NCBI RefSeq assembly: GCF_964204645.1
Contig: NC_134030.1
Coordinates: forward strand, 9,174,278 to 9,238,277
DNA length: 64,000 bases
From: Tubulanus polymorphus
Taxonomy: Eukaryota > Nemertea > Palaeonemertea > Tubulaniformes > Tubulanidae
Direction: 5' to 3'
A program made the translations under genes and the position numbers. This document shows, one piece after another, positions 1 to 12,459 of the stretch. Each line of letters opens with the position of its first letter. The first letter of the stretch is position 1. A model generated the notes under the pieces. That model was given only the letters and a program-made list of their open reading frames with translations, was not told the origin of the DNA and did not search any database.

Positions 1-3000
1 GGAAAATGAAGTCGCAATATATGAACTGTTATATGACGATAAACCTTGTTACCTTTGCGCCGTATTTACATGTATTTGAGAGTCAATCTCTGTTCTCTCA
101 TTCTCTCCATCTCTGGGTAATTTAGAAGGCACGGGAATAATTTCGTAAATTTATTCGCATCTTCGCGGGCGGTGTTGTGTACACGGGCTTATTACGTGTC
201 CGAATTAGTGCCGGATTACCATATTGGATTGGGAACACGGTGTCGGTTATCCAAACATTTATTTATGAGGTAGCACACCTCGGCGGTATCGAATTTCCAA
301 CCCTGTATAATGTAATGAAGAAAGTGCCGAAAATCTAAGTAGACACAAAATAGTAATGCAGTCTCATAACACACATTTGCAACACCGAAACGAATAAATC
401 TCACAAATAATCTTTAAGTTAAGTCCTGCTCATTAAAGTTACTGTTAAGCTAGGTCCTAATGCCCACATTTTCTTGTTACATTTTTTCACTATATATTTC
501 ACTGTATATTATATCATGCAATATCAATAATGTAATAATGTAACAACCTAATGAAAAATAAATACTACTATACTTTTATTCAAGTTAGAGTTCATAGTAT
601 CTATATGTTTTTATTGGTACTCTATAGAAAACAGCATATCTATCTTGGATTTATATCCGCTAAGGGGCTTCATAAAAAAGTGAAGCTTGCTATGTAAAAG
701 ATCTGGAAAATTCGAGAGCAATAAGAGAAACAGATAATCCATACATGTTTCCCTTGATAGTCTTAAAATTTAGTTTAATTTGATTGCGCGATATAAATGA
801 AAGTATCAATTATGTTATCTTTGCTACATGTAAAATCGGAATTTCCAATTAAATAGCTGGGGCTATGTGCTATATACCCAATACGGTCGCCTTTGCCAAT
901 AACAGGACTCGTTTAAGATAATGCCGGCAATAACGTCATTTGTGGGTGAAGATGCCTTTGCTGAATTGGTCACTAATGACTATATAAACCTCTATCGGAT
1001 CTTCAGTTGCGCGGCACACGAGGTTAGTCGACATTAGCGCTAATGCCCTATTCTTCTTGTGACTCTCTCAAAGCGCTCTGATTCGGGCCCTTTAATGTCC
1101 GCAATATCGTTCCGCATCCGATTTTCGTTCGACTCAAATTGCTTTCGTACACGCTAAATGGACTGGCGATAACTTCGTCCGACGTCGTAAGAGTATCTCT
1201 AGAAATAGGATAAGACTATACCTGCCATATTTACGACGAACACCTAGGGTAAATGATATGCAGTAAATAAGTGGTCGAGCAAAGCTGTACAGTTGTTCGT
1301 GAAAGACGGTAACCATTCATCTGGATATATAGGATCTAAGAGTATTAGTGGACTTTGCTAAGATTACAGTGGGTTCTGCGTAGACCCTGAAATCTTGATG
1401 ACTTAAATCTTAAGATGACAATGTCCTTATACGCTAACTGACAAGTACATCGCTTGTTAATGAAAATGATTAGGTGGATAGAAAAAAAAAAACGGAAATT
1501 GTCTCACGTTGAGCCCCTTCTGAACATGTCTGATACGCCGTCAGAATTTCCGTCTAGCTTCTAAGATGAGGTTCTGGTTACTGTAAAACAATCAGAAGGC
1601 GCGCGAAATTTTTTCGATACGTCCGAGGTCGTTAATTATTTCATGACGGAGATAATGCTTCTGCCCGCCATCGTGTACTAAAGATCTTCGCTGAGTCGAG
1701 AGTTCGGACCGATGTCTTTTTCACGAAGACAAAACCATGGCGGTCGCTGAAGCCGCTAAGCACGTATTTTTCGCACGTACGGGCAGGACAACGCGCTCCA
1801 TTACACTTGCAGCTGGACCACGTCTTGGTTTTTGCGCGCGTTCAAAACGTCGTTTTTCTTCGGCGTTCCTGTTCGTCGAGATATGTGGAGCGAGCGAAAA
1901 GCCGCCTCGCATATGCAATAGTGGGCAGACTCACGATCGACGTAATTCCCCCCGCCATTCGATACGTGAAAACGAATTGCCTCGAAATGAACAACGGATA
2001 AAGAAACCGTGGTCGATTCAAAGTAGTCATGTATGAATAACGCGTGTTTAAAAAAAGTTTCATATCTATAAAGCGATGTTAAAATTCAGCAAAATGCAGA
2101 TTGTGATTATGTGTATATCGACTAATAATTGGGTTCTTGGGGTTCAGCTCATAACCTAATGGCGTTGATCTTATATCGACCCATTTCTTAGTGATAAGTA
2201 TAATTCTCGAATCCCGCGTGCACCCAACTAATTTCTTATAGTTGTAAGCCGAAATAATAACTACGCCAATAGGGTATATGAGCTAAATCCCGAGGACCCA
2301 ATTTGTCGATATGCATGCACGAAGAGCGCAACCCCCATTGGATCACTCAGCAGCTTCAATTCAAAATTGAATAAGTTTCTCAATCTCGTTCTATTCATCT
2401 TATTTCTGTACATTCGACGACCAACTGATTGTCCGCCTACTTAATAGACACGTTAATTTCGAGTGCTTCCTGAAACTGAATACTATATCCCTAAACTTGG
2501 ACCGATACAAAGTGTTACCGAACAAACAATATTCGGGAAATAATCTAGCTTGATGATTATTCAATGCATATCAAAATGCTATGGAAAGAGGTCTGAATTG
2601 GCAGGAATTCGTGTAGTACGTCATGTATGTACAGATTAAGAGATTGTACATATAGAGTTTTTACCATTAAGTTCGTGGAGTTTATAGTATCTAGTTTTAA
2701 GTCCATGGGTACAGACGCTTTAGTCGGTACTATGTGAAATTCAAGGGTGGATCCATGGGACTTGTGAGACTTGCATGAGTCCATCTAAACTTTTAGTACC
2801 CTTTTTCATTTTGTAAATGAACAAAAATAGGTGCATTGCAGCGCGTGAGTACGCTTAATAATGCCTTTATGGTTGTCCAAGTGTCATAAGAGATGTGACA
2901 CGCTCAGTTCATGTTACAAAAATTCTCACCATAGAACAACTAGGTATATACGGTTTTATTAGCCCCCATGCGGGAGTGCGCCTTAGTATTGCCTTCCCGA

Positions 3001-3330
3001 TACGTCGTGAGCTGGACAGGGAATGGATAGCCGCATATTTCTATAGACGACATGTCTGGTGCGTACATTATACGTGTATGCATCCTGAGATTAAAGTTAA
3101 TTCGAGCTTGCGTGTTGTTGCTTATATGTATGCGAGATGTAATCGTATTGCGACAACCGTATACGAGTTGTAATCGTGATTGAAATCTAATTGAAAGTAG
3201 CGATCACCTTGTATGCATCCCCCTACTTAGACCAGACGATACGGGTACATATGGTATATACACATATACGTGTACAGGGCCCTCTTTCGTAAACTGTACT
3301 ACTGGATATCGACATTTCAACAGCTGTTCA
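1..3330. other. Gene-free AT-rich stretch
   Basis: No gene is supported here. Open frames are short, overlap on both strands, lack splice-consistent neighbours and show no recognisable domain. A CpG-richer patch lies near 1,690-1,990. I see no tRNA, rRNA or clear transposon end. Confidence 0.5.
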
Positions 3331-3339
3331 CTAAAACCG

Positions 3340-3540
3340 AATTTCCCGATTGTACTTCGATTTAAACAAAACATTCTGTAAGCTCGACCACCGATCACAC
3401 AACTATCTGTACTTTTCGAACTATCTGTACTTCGCAGGTAGGTGTGGTGGGTCTGTAAGGGACACCAAATCAAAAAAAAAATCAAACGAAATCTACCAAT
3501 CAAATAAATCACAGGGCCAATCCCTTTTAATTCAGATTTG
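3340..3540. repeat. Dispersed repeat, copy 1
   Basis: This segment resembles 6,590-6,810. Both contain a block like TGTACTTCGA, a CGACC(A/G)CCGATCA block, AAGGGACACC, a run of AAATCAAA and a TCACAGGGCCAATCCC-like end. The copies are diverged with small indels, which suggests an old interspersed element. No coding capacity is visible. Confidence 0.5.
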
Positions 3541-3747
3541 AAAATACAGAAAATTTCGAAAATAGTATTCCACCCGAATAGTTATATGATAATTATATTC
3601 CACCCATCAAACGTCAGAAAAAAACAATAGCTGTTGTTTAGGAATACGTTAAGTTTTCGCTCAATAACATTAGAGACATTGAAATAGTCTCTCAACTCAT
3701 ACATATATCGAGGTATCTTTAAAACCGAACTAAGGTCAAACAACCTT

Positions 3748-3764
3748 ACGTACGTACGTACGTG
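3748..3764. repeat. ACGT microsatellite
   Basis: A short run of the self-complementary unit ACGT. It is a simple repeat with no associated gene. Confidence 0.7.
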
Positions 3765-4123
3765 CTCATCACACGTAAAATCTAATCCAGTCCTGTCATC
3801 GGCTCGGATGCGCTTGAATTCCCCGGCCGCATATGCATCAATTTAATCCCAAATATCACGACGACAGTGGACGACAACCGAATATTGTGGATGTTATATT
3901 TTGATAGTTTAACACGTAGCGCGCGCGCGAAAGAAGTTTATGTTTAACGAGACGGTGTTTTTTCAACGTTAGTCGGTTTTACCTAACGACAAATACCACA
4001 CATATAACGATCAAATTGCAAGGTTGAAAATATCTTCCTGGTCCGTTATTAATTGAATGTCTCTATCAACAATACCGACAAAATATTCAGAATTGATGCA
4101 AATCGTAAGTGACTGGTTCCATC

Positions 4124-4240
4124 GTCATAGTCATAGTGGCTTAGATTTAAGACCAATCTGAGACGGCCTGCGACGACCATTTCAGTTCTAAAGCTAACAA
4201 CTTAAGACCAGTCTAAAGATTGAAGGCTACTTTTTAACTT
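4124..4240. repeat. Fragment of the GGCCAGTTGCA palindromic MITE family
   Basis: It contains the family's internal blocks ATAGTCATAGTGGCTTAGATTTAAGACC and CTAACAACTTAAGACCAGTCT-like text seen in the fuller copies at 15,602 and 29,650. The terminal GGGGCC(A/G)GTTGCA ends are missing, so this is a decayed or truncated copy. Confidence 0.5.
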
Positions 4241-4249
4241 AACTATTAT

Positions 4250-6580
4250 TATCATTAGCATTACTATTGTTATTATTACCATCAATCTTCTTTTTTTTCT
4301 CTAGGGGGCCTGAACGTCCTAGTGATTGTACAGCCTTAAGGCTCTGTTCAGGTCCCTCATCATCAATCTACTTATTTGTTATATATTTTATTTGTAATTA
4401 CAATTGGTGATGAAATAAATTACATTAAATTAAATTACATTTTAAGACGCGACTGCACCATGGAATACAACAATTTTTATGGATTACCTTTTAAAAAAAC
4501 GATGAAAATGAGAATGAGATAAGAATTTACAAGATCATCTGCACATTTAATTCTAAAATAGATTTTTATCAGTGTAGCGTACCATGTAGAATACTTCACT
4601 TTTAAAAAATGCGTTAATAGTTAGTTGAGCATTGGACGATAGTTTCTAGACGTGAGCGCTATATACGTTTAAAAGAACTTATGTCCATTACAAAAACCTG
4701 CGTTTATATTGACTTTTCCAAAATGAGGAAGTTCGTATCGTCCGCATAAATACCTATCAAAATATGAAACGCGAAAAATTAACTTTCGCAGAAAATCTCG
4801 TCTGCAGTCTGATTCCGGGTTGTCGGAGATATTTGGACAGGTGTTTGTCAGCGTTCCTGTTCTGATCGAGTTAATGCTAACGCAAAGTTCACCAAAACGA
4901 TGCAACACTCGACGAAAAAACTTCTGTAATTTTCCCGGTAAATCTGCCGTTAGGAAATTAGATTAATCACGGTGAAAATGATCGCGATCACGCGCTGCGA
5001 AGATGACAAGTAGCGAACATGCAATCGACAGAAGAGTCGGCGAACTTGACGATGAAAATAAAGAATCACCTAAACCACGATTTTGCTTTGTACGGAAAAG
5101 GTTCGACCAGTGCTAACTTTGTGGCTTTATGTTCAGAACGCTAGAAAAAATAATTTGACGAATAAATAGATCCCGTGAGTCAGTTAATCTTACGCAAAAT
5201 AAAATGTCAAATGGTTATTTTAGTGACGAGGAAATAGAAAGTATTCAGAGAAACGAGATCCAGTTCCGCAGTTTCGAGCTGATTTCAACGCTCCCTCGCA
5301 ATGGATTCGAGGAAATCAAAGCGCATATAAAATATGAAAAAATAATATTTAGAAAACTGTTCCCCATATGCTGTTAAATCGTTCCGTCGCTTTAGAACTT
5401 CAAATTACGACTTAAAAGTAGAAAAGAAACAGGGAGATGGACGAAACCCCGACACCACAGAAAGAACGAAAGATTGTGTGTACACTGTTACACGCGAGAA
5501 ATTGAAGATGAATATCATCATGTTATGATTCGTCCTTTTCTAACATTCTATTAAGGAGAAACATACAGCAAAAGCTGAAAAGGCCAAGTGTCTTTATTGA
5601 ATTTCATGCATTGAAAATTTCTAAACTCCAGGATTGTATGAAATGTTTTTTTTTTTAATGAACTTATTTCACAAACAAAGCTCCTCTCGACGCGTCTCAT
5701 AAACCTCTTGATACGCACTTGCATTGTACCTCTGGTATTAGAGTGTTGATGTCGTATATCATATTTTCTAATGTACCTGGATACATCCACCATAAAAGTA
5801 TATGTGACTTTGGTGATGAATAATAATGATAATGATAATAGTAGCAATAACAATAATAGTTAACCATCCAATGTTTGTCAGGCTTTCGAGGGGTACTCTC
5901 TAATTTAAATCGGTGAAATTTGATTTTCTTAATAACAACCTATATATGCGTATCGCGTAAGATAAAACGTGATTATTATCAAACCGTCAACATCAGTCAG
6001 TCGGTTAGTTCGTCAAAATGCCACCGATAAACCGACGCGATTCGATTAGCGATCGCGACCGGTCTTTGAGTTGGAAGTTCTATATCGAATTCGTGACCGC
6101 AATTTGAATGCGAATTAAGATTTTGATGAATTATACCCCGATGCTCATTGCAGGTCAATTCCGATGCTAAACGTCAGCCCCGAATTGAAATCGTCATCGA
6201 TGGATTCGCCCGCGTACGACGACGTTTAAGGTTCCGTCGTATATCGACGCGGCGGTCGATTCGTCGACTGTCGTCGCGGGTATCGGATGATTTACCCTTT
6301 ATCCGAAACCTATACTCGAGCATCAAAAATTCAAATCGTCGTCACACACAAAAATGAAACCGATATTACGAAATGAATGGATTTCGTATCTATTGCGGAG
6401 CGCCCGTTACAATTCTTAACCGTGTTTCCCCCGACTTAAGAATTCACGGTCAGTCGTATGGGCGAATAATACTGAATGAAATATACACAAAGCCGAAAAA
6501 TGTTTTCCGATGTGGCTTTTGCTCGATGCTAATCACAGGCCGATTGGAAGATTGTTTGAATGAACCGAGACCGAAATTTT
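4250..6580. other. Gene-free stretch
   Basis: No exon chain or domain is recognisable. A CpG-richer piece lies around 6,150-6,350, where a short Arg-rich reading frame occurs, but its composition looks incidental. Confidence 0.45.
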
Positions 6581-6589
6581 CAATAATCC

Positions 6590-6810
6590 TGTACTTCGAA
6601 TTTTAACAGAAAATTCTGTTATTCGACCGCCGATCATGCAACTATATCTGTGTAATTCGATTTCCGATTTCAAAATCGAACCGCCCGTTTCGCTCCCAGT
6701 AGCTAGATGTTGTGACTTTTATAAGGGACACCGACAAATCAAAACAAAGCAAACGAAATATACCGTTCAAATGAATGACAGGGTCAATCCCTGTTTTAAG
6801 GAACCAATCC
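6590..6810. repeat. Dispersed repeat, copy 2
   Basis: Diverged partner of the segment at 3,340-3,540, in the same orientation. It keeps the CGACCGCCGATCA, AAGGGACACC and CAGGGTCAATCCCTG blocks. Near its end the phrase AATCCCTGTTTT is repeated about 20 bp apart. Confidence 0.5.
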
Positions 6811-6819
6811 CTGTTTTGA

Positions 6820-8990
6820 GATGAAATCTACATAACTCGGTTGAACTAATCGACGGTGTCGCGTTAGATTCGAAATATATACACCGAATAATATTAAGTC
6901 GACTATTATGAAATAAGCATTTTGAAATTATGCTGACGCAACATTTCCTTACCCAGAAACACAAGTTTTCATGACGAATGTGTTCTTAGCCGACTGCCTG
7001 AACCCCTAGAAAAGTGATCTCCGAATGTTGCTAATTCGGATATCTTTGGAGCCACCCCTTTTGGATACATGCGCGAAATCTCGACAATCGAACCTGCTGT
7101 AATAAGCATTTTTGTTACCTAAAACTGATTGTTACCATTTTCAAAATCGGTCTGAAGAATATTTACGTATTTAAGTAAATAAATCAAAGGCTTTCATAGC
7201 TTGATTTCAATTGTGGTTGAACCTAATCTTCGAAATGATAACATTGTAAGAAATTTAAACGGATTTTTATGCGGTATTACTGAAATTTATTTCGACCTCA
7301 TCGAGTTGTATGAAATGTTTGTAACTTTCCTCACTTGCTAATACCATGCAATCAGTTATCATTCATTGACAAATAAATCTATATTTAAGCAGAAATTCAG
7401 TTTCGGTTAGATATTCAGATAAATTTTTTAGGAAAAATTAGAACGTATTCCGTCGCATATCTATTTCAACCGGAGATTTGAAAAAAAAGAATAAAACATA
7501 CCTTGATATTTTGCACACGCTTTTCGAGGAAATTTCCTTTCGTTTCTGCGCGCAAGGTCGACTTTTTGACGTACGTAATTCACACGACGAACTAGGGATG
7601 GAAAATGATTTGTCGCTACTTCCAGATCAACAACGACGTTCGACAGCGAGCTGTGATTGTATCGAGAGTTTGCCTTGATCGTCAGTTTAGTGAACGCTCA
7701 AAGCTTCATTACCAATATATACGATACGACCACGCGGCTGCTCTTTCGTGTCGTGTGACGTCACCGTTTGAATATGAATATTAATGAACGACGTTGTGAC
7801 GCGATCATTCTTGATCTTTGTGAAACTTCAGCCATTTTGCGCGAGAGGCATCGTCATCGTATACGAGTTAAACTTTATTATTGCGCAGGAACATGTACAT
7901 GTACCTCATTCGGTTATGGCCAATTCTCGACAAGGCGGACGTCGCCAAAATTGCAATTCTTATATATGGATCATCTCACCATCGTCACGGACGAAAAGGA
8001 TGGCCGGGAATGCCTATATAGGCGAATACACTTCTGTAAAAAGAGACATCGGCAGTTGGTTCACAAAATCCCTCCCATCCCCTGCGCATACCGGGGAATT
8101 GTAAATAAGTCTCAGAAAATGAACCTTCTCTTTTGAACATATCCTTTTTCATATCACGTCATCTTCAGTGGACTTCATTCTATTGGTTTTTTTTTTCTGG
8201 AAAATATGTTTATCATCACACCAGTTTGTATAACTGTGATGAGTAATAAATATACACTATACTATACTATACTCGTAAAATAGTACATATCATTCAAGAG
8301 CTTGTCGCAGATTGCACCACAGAGATAACATCACAAACAGTTTTTTTTTGTATCTATTCTAAAAACAAGTTCTCGTATCGAAAAAGATTAAATCAAAGGG
8401 GTAAAAATAAGTTATAAGACGATGCAATATATACCCGAGGATAAGGTGGAGTTTCCGGTTTATTCGATAAGATATTATATAATTGACTACGTAGACGTCT
8501 ATTTCGGAACGGGTAGAAAGATCAGGGATCGTATATATCGAGTAACCTGTGAAACAGAGCAGACTAATTGCTCACATCAACGATCCGGTTCTCCGCGAAC
8601 CACTTACAATTAATCCGTTGGTCAGTACGATGGATTTTAAGCCAGCGTATTATCGGCGATTTAAATACACGGGCCTCTTCAACGACGCTCTGTCGTGAAA
8701 TGTCACCGATAGATTACAATCTAAAACCACGTCTTCAGTGAAGACGACCGGATTATCCTTGTATTACGCCTAACACTTATTCGTCCCCTTATAACACCGC
8801 TAGTCAAAAGATGTATATTATGATACTTTTTGAAACGATGTTTGGCGACTTTGCCACACGAATCCGAATAATCTATATGTATGTTCATGGTTTTTGAAGC
8901 CGTAAAAACCGTTACAATAATCTTAATATACATTGATGCCTAGTATGCGTTATCTAAGGGGGCTCTGTGTGAATCGATGAGCACTACGTC
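6820..8990. other. Gene-free stretch
   Basis: No supported gene. A reading frame of about 120 codons at 7,768-8,136 starts with ATG, but it overlaps another frame of similar length and has no recognisable domain. A short ACTAT tandem run lies near 8,253-8,272. Confidence 0.45.
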
Positions 8991-9000
8991 GTCACCATTG

Positions 9001-9300
9001 TGTGCATGATTCCAAAACGAAAAACGAGCTTCGCCTGCATGTTTATTTTTGTATTCTCGAGATTTACCAGTGGAACTTGACAACGGAGTCAGTTTGATAA
9101 ATATAAATTCAATGCATTTTCGGCTTTGTTGCATAAGTAAATAGTATGCGTTCTCGTGAATCAGGAGCCAAACCTACATTTCGCAAGCTTGTTAAGCCTC
9201 GTTTTTCATTAAACTGCCTTCGAATAGCGAAGACTTGCACTAGGCTCGAATGGGTAACGCCTTGGTGCTTTGTCGTCCATATCACAATAACGCACTTCAT
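9001..9300. repeat. 300-bp direct repeat, copy A
   Basis: Nearly identical to 10,189-10,497 in the same orientation. It begins around TGTGTGC, runs through CGAGCTTCGCCTGCATG and ends near ATAAGTGGC. Both copies keep an open frame on the minus strand with similar amino-acid sequence (about 60 codons), but no domain is recognised. It is probably a recent interspersed repeat; nothing shows LTR ends. Confidence 0.7.
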
Positions 9301-9304
9301 ATAA

Positions 9305-9625
9305 TAAGTGGCGTTTCAAAATAACAATAACGATTGTGAATATTGGCCTTTTTGAAATCTAAGATATTTCATAACTGTTATGTCACATTTTGATAAATTT
9401 TGATAATCATTTTTGATGAAGTTTGCATTACGTCATCAACATATCGAGGCTAGACTGGTTGCCAGTCAATTCGATATTTAAATCCAAAATAACTTTATCG
9501 ATTTTTGATATTATGTACTTTGTATCGTACTGTATTGTTTATTGTCGACAATATTGAGCAATATAAGTATCATTTTTCAAGGCGTCAATAAACTTTCAAT
9601 TTATTTTTTGTTTTGTTTAGGCAAC
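9305..9625. repeat. Dispersed repeat ending in CAATAAACTTTC, copy 1
   Basis: Resembles 49,405-49,690: both start at GGCGTTTCAAAATAACAAT and pass through a TACGTCATCAA or TACATCATCAA block, a GCTAGACT(G/T)GTTG block and CAAGGC(G/A)TCAATAAACTTTC. The AATAAA-like end may mean the repeat derives from a transcript 3' end. Confidence 0.55.
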
Positions 9626-10188
9626 CGGTGATTTCTTTGACTATAGAATCGTGAAACTCGCTCCATTTCCAATTAATCGACCTCTATGGTTTTGACGAGA
9701 TGAAACTTCAGTTATCTTTCGCCTCTGTATGGCAAAGATTCATTTATGTTTTGTGAATGTTAAGTGCAGTGACCTTCTTCCGATGTTTTCACAATATAAA
9801 CACAGCGGAAAGACGTTAAACCAACGTAATACGTCATCTGTCAGAGCGTGCGTTGTGTCTTATCTTCCAGAAATACCGGCGACGAAAAACCTAATCAAAA
9901 AGTGTTTCCAAACAATGCCGAAAGTTATATTTGATATTTTTAAGTGACAGTCAAAGCGAACCAGCGGCTTTGTTTAATTACGATTCGACGATGCCACTTG
10001 CCCTCCGGTTCAAATCGAAAGATGATTCGCGTTGAACTTCTGCCATCAATTTTTAATTGAACACGGTTGAGAGAAGCGAGCGAATAGCGACAACATCGTC
10101 GCATAAATACTAGACACCGACTTGAAAGGGGAACAAATTTTCTACGACTCGATATAGCTCTCGATATAGACAGCGCCACCTGTGTGCG

Positions 10189-10497
10189 CGCGATTCCAAG
10201 ATGAAAAACGAGCTTCGCCTGCATGTTTATTTTTGTATTCTCGAGATTTACCAGTGGAACTTGACAACGGAGTCAGTTTGATAAATATAAATTCAATGTA
10301 TTTTCGGCTTTGTTGCATGAGTAAAAAGTATGCATTCTCGTGAATCAGGAGCCAAACCTACATTTCGCAAGCTTGTTAAGCCTCGTTTTTCATTAAACTG
10401 CCTTCGAATAGCGAAGACTTGCTCTAGGCTCGAATGGATAACGCCTTGGTGCTTTGTCGTCCATATCACAATAAGGCACTCAATATCATAAGTGGCT
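10189..10497. repeat. 300-bp direct repeat, copy B
   Basis: Second copy of the repeat at 9,001-9,300, about 1.19 kb downstream in the same orientation, with only scattered substitutions. Homology stops near ATAAGTGGC; the flanks differ on both sides. Confidence 0.7.
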
Positions 10498-11073
10498 TTG
10501 GGTTCCATCAACTCTCCAGCTTTTAGATGCACCGAGAAATGGATGCATTAGCAAGTGCTATGGCACTAAACGGCTAACACTTGGTATTCTGGAAACTTCA
10601 TCTTCTTGCGGACGTATTAAGTTTCTCGAAAACGATAGGCAGATTTGTAAGATTTCACAAATGTAACTGTATACAACAGGTCGAACACAGGTAGACAAAA
10701 TTCAGGGCGGTGTCGGTTCAAATTGCATTTGATCTGGTCAGAGGATGACGCCCAACTAATTGAGAACCCGTGAACATATTTTCTGCATTCTTTGTACGCG
10801 ATGAAGAAAGTGGATTTGGTGTTCACCAGTAAACGATGTCGATTTTAAACCACACTTTATTGTCCTTTGGCATAAAATCAACATGGCGGAATAATTTTTT
10901 GATTTGATTATATTTTGTATATTCAAATAGCGAATTCAATTGATTTTATATTCGAAACAAAATGTCAATGTATATGGTGTATAAAACGAAATGTATAAGG
11001 TGTATCGTCAATTATCTATAGCAATTTTCTTGTATGCATTCAGAATGATAACTGATTTAAAATTCGTAGCGTA

Positions 11074-11286
11074 GCCGTGTTAACCGGGTGTAGACTAAAT
11101 ACTACGAGACGAGTAGTACTACATTGGTTAACTGTTTTATTTGACGCACGAGCTTTCGCTACTTATGTATATGTAGTAGCTTATCATTCACAATCTCATT
11201 CACCTGATGGAGCTACTATACATAAGAAGCGAAAGCTCGTGCGTCAAACAAAATAGTCAGCCTATATAGCACTACATGGCCTCGTT
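11074..11286. repeat. Foldback MITE with GCACGAGCTTTCGCTACT arms, left-end copy
   Basis: Starts with AGCCGTGTTAACCGGGTG. It then holds two inverted arms: TTTGACGCACGAGCTTTCGC and its near reverse complement GCGAAAGCTCGTGCGTCAAA, about 100 bp apart. It lacks the matching right terminus. A related half-element with that terminus lies at 11,950-12,144. Confidence 0.7.
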
Positions 11287-11949
11287 GTTTTAATCAAAAT
11301 TGAATCACTGTTTCGCTGAATTACGGACTCGGTCACCACGAGGGGGATAACTGTCTGTATTAATCATAGCGCGTTTAAATAATTAACGACGAACCTTGAA
11401 AGTTTCCGTAAATCGGGGCCCTTTACCGTTTGCACAATTTGCACTACAGCTCTGTTGAAATCATACGAAAGAAAATGTACAAATTCACCCTCTCGAGGGA
11501 CGTGAAACATTGTATATTAATTAGCGTCAATTCGTTGCCGGAGTATTACGTTTTGTTTACTTCGATTTAGCCGGTATGGACGGTTCAATTACGACTGTGT
11601 ATTTGGTCACCGTGATTGTTGTTTGGCTAACGTCCCGTATTGGCGTATGTCTAATTGAGAGAGCGCGCCCTGAGTAATTAAAGATTATGCGACTAATATG
11701 AAATCTCGAACTAATCACCGTTAACGCCGCAACTCGTTTGTTGGTTATTGGACGTTTTGATAAGGGCTTCGCGTTGGAGCTCTCAGGATGAGTTCGGTTA
11801 TCATTCGGATCCGTCACCTCTCACCCCGCCGGATGATCTATTTCTATTTTCTGACGTTATTTCTTCCACCGTAAATGAGTCGTAAATACAGTTATTTTTC
11901 TTCTTTACCATCTTTCTACTAAACACAACCAGACAAATGGCACTTTCTA

Positions 11950-12144
11950 TGTTTACTATTTAATCTAATGCACCAGCTTTCACTACTAAGTGTATAGTAG
12001 CTCCATTAGGTGAATGAGTCTAATGAAGCCACAATAGTACTATAGCCACTACAGTAGCGAAAGCTCGTGCGTCAAATGAAATAGTTAACCTATAGAGTGC
12101 TACTCATCGCGTTATATTCATTCTACACCCGGTTAACACGGCTC
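11950..12144. repeat. Foldback MITE of the same family, right-end copy
   Basis: Contains GCGAAAGCTCGTGCGTCAAA and ends in CTACACCCGGTTAACACGGC, which is the inverted complement of the left end at 11,074. Its left arm is diverged (GCACCAGCTTTCACTACT). Confidence 0.7.
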
Positions 12145-12278
12145 ATCTTACGAATCGTTCTAGTAACGTTAACAAGTTGTATATGTGCTTCAGAAGCTGG
12201 GCATCCGTTCGTTGAATAGATGATAAATACGTCATTTCGAACTTTTTAGCATTTCAGATGAAAGCATTTCCAATTGTA

Positions 12279-12450
12279 CAGTAAAACCTGCATTACTCAG
12301 ACATAACCAACTCGGATATTTCGCTAACTCGGATCATAACTGAATCTTTTTCTGATTGCCTAACGTATTTTCCGACCTTTAACTATAACTTCGCTTACCG
12401 CGGACCAATTTTACCGGTCCTAGTTTGTCCGAGTTGGCCGAGGTTTACTG
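12279..12450. mobile_element. Tigger/pogo-like MITE (CAGTAAAACCT termini)
   Basis: A 172-bp element with termini CAGTAAAACCTG and GAGGTTTACTG, flanked by TA on both sides. Its body repeats AACTCGGA-type motifs and their complements. The termini and TA target fit the Tc1/mariner-pogo superfamily. Copies of the same family lie in intron 3 of both AChBP-like genes. Confidence 0.7.
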
Positions 12451-12459
12451 TATTATACT

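Noticed and set aside
1737-2036. Plus-strand frame of 99 codons
   Set aside because: It overlaps other frames on both strands, has no splice partners and no recognisable domain, and its composition follows a local CpG-rich patch.
7768-8136. Plus-strand frame of 122 codons
   Set aside because: A second frame of similar length overlaps it; there is no domain and the residue mix looks random, with many His, Arg and Cys. Length alone is not enough.
9001-10497. LTR retrotransposon with 300-bp LTRs
   Set aside because: The repeats do not show TG...CA ends or a target duplication, and the 0.9-kb interior has no gag, pol or primer-binding site that I can see.
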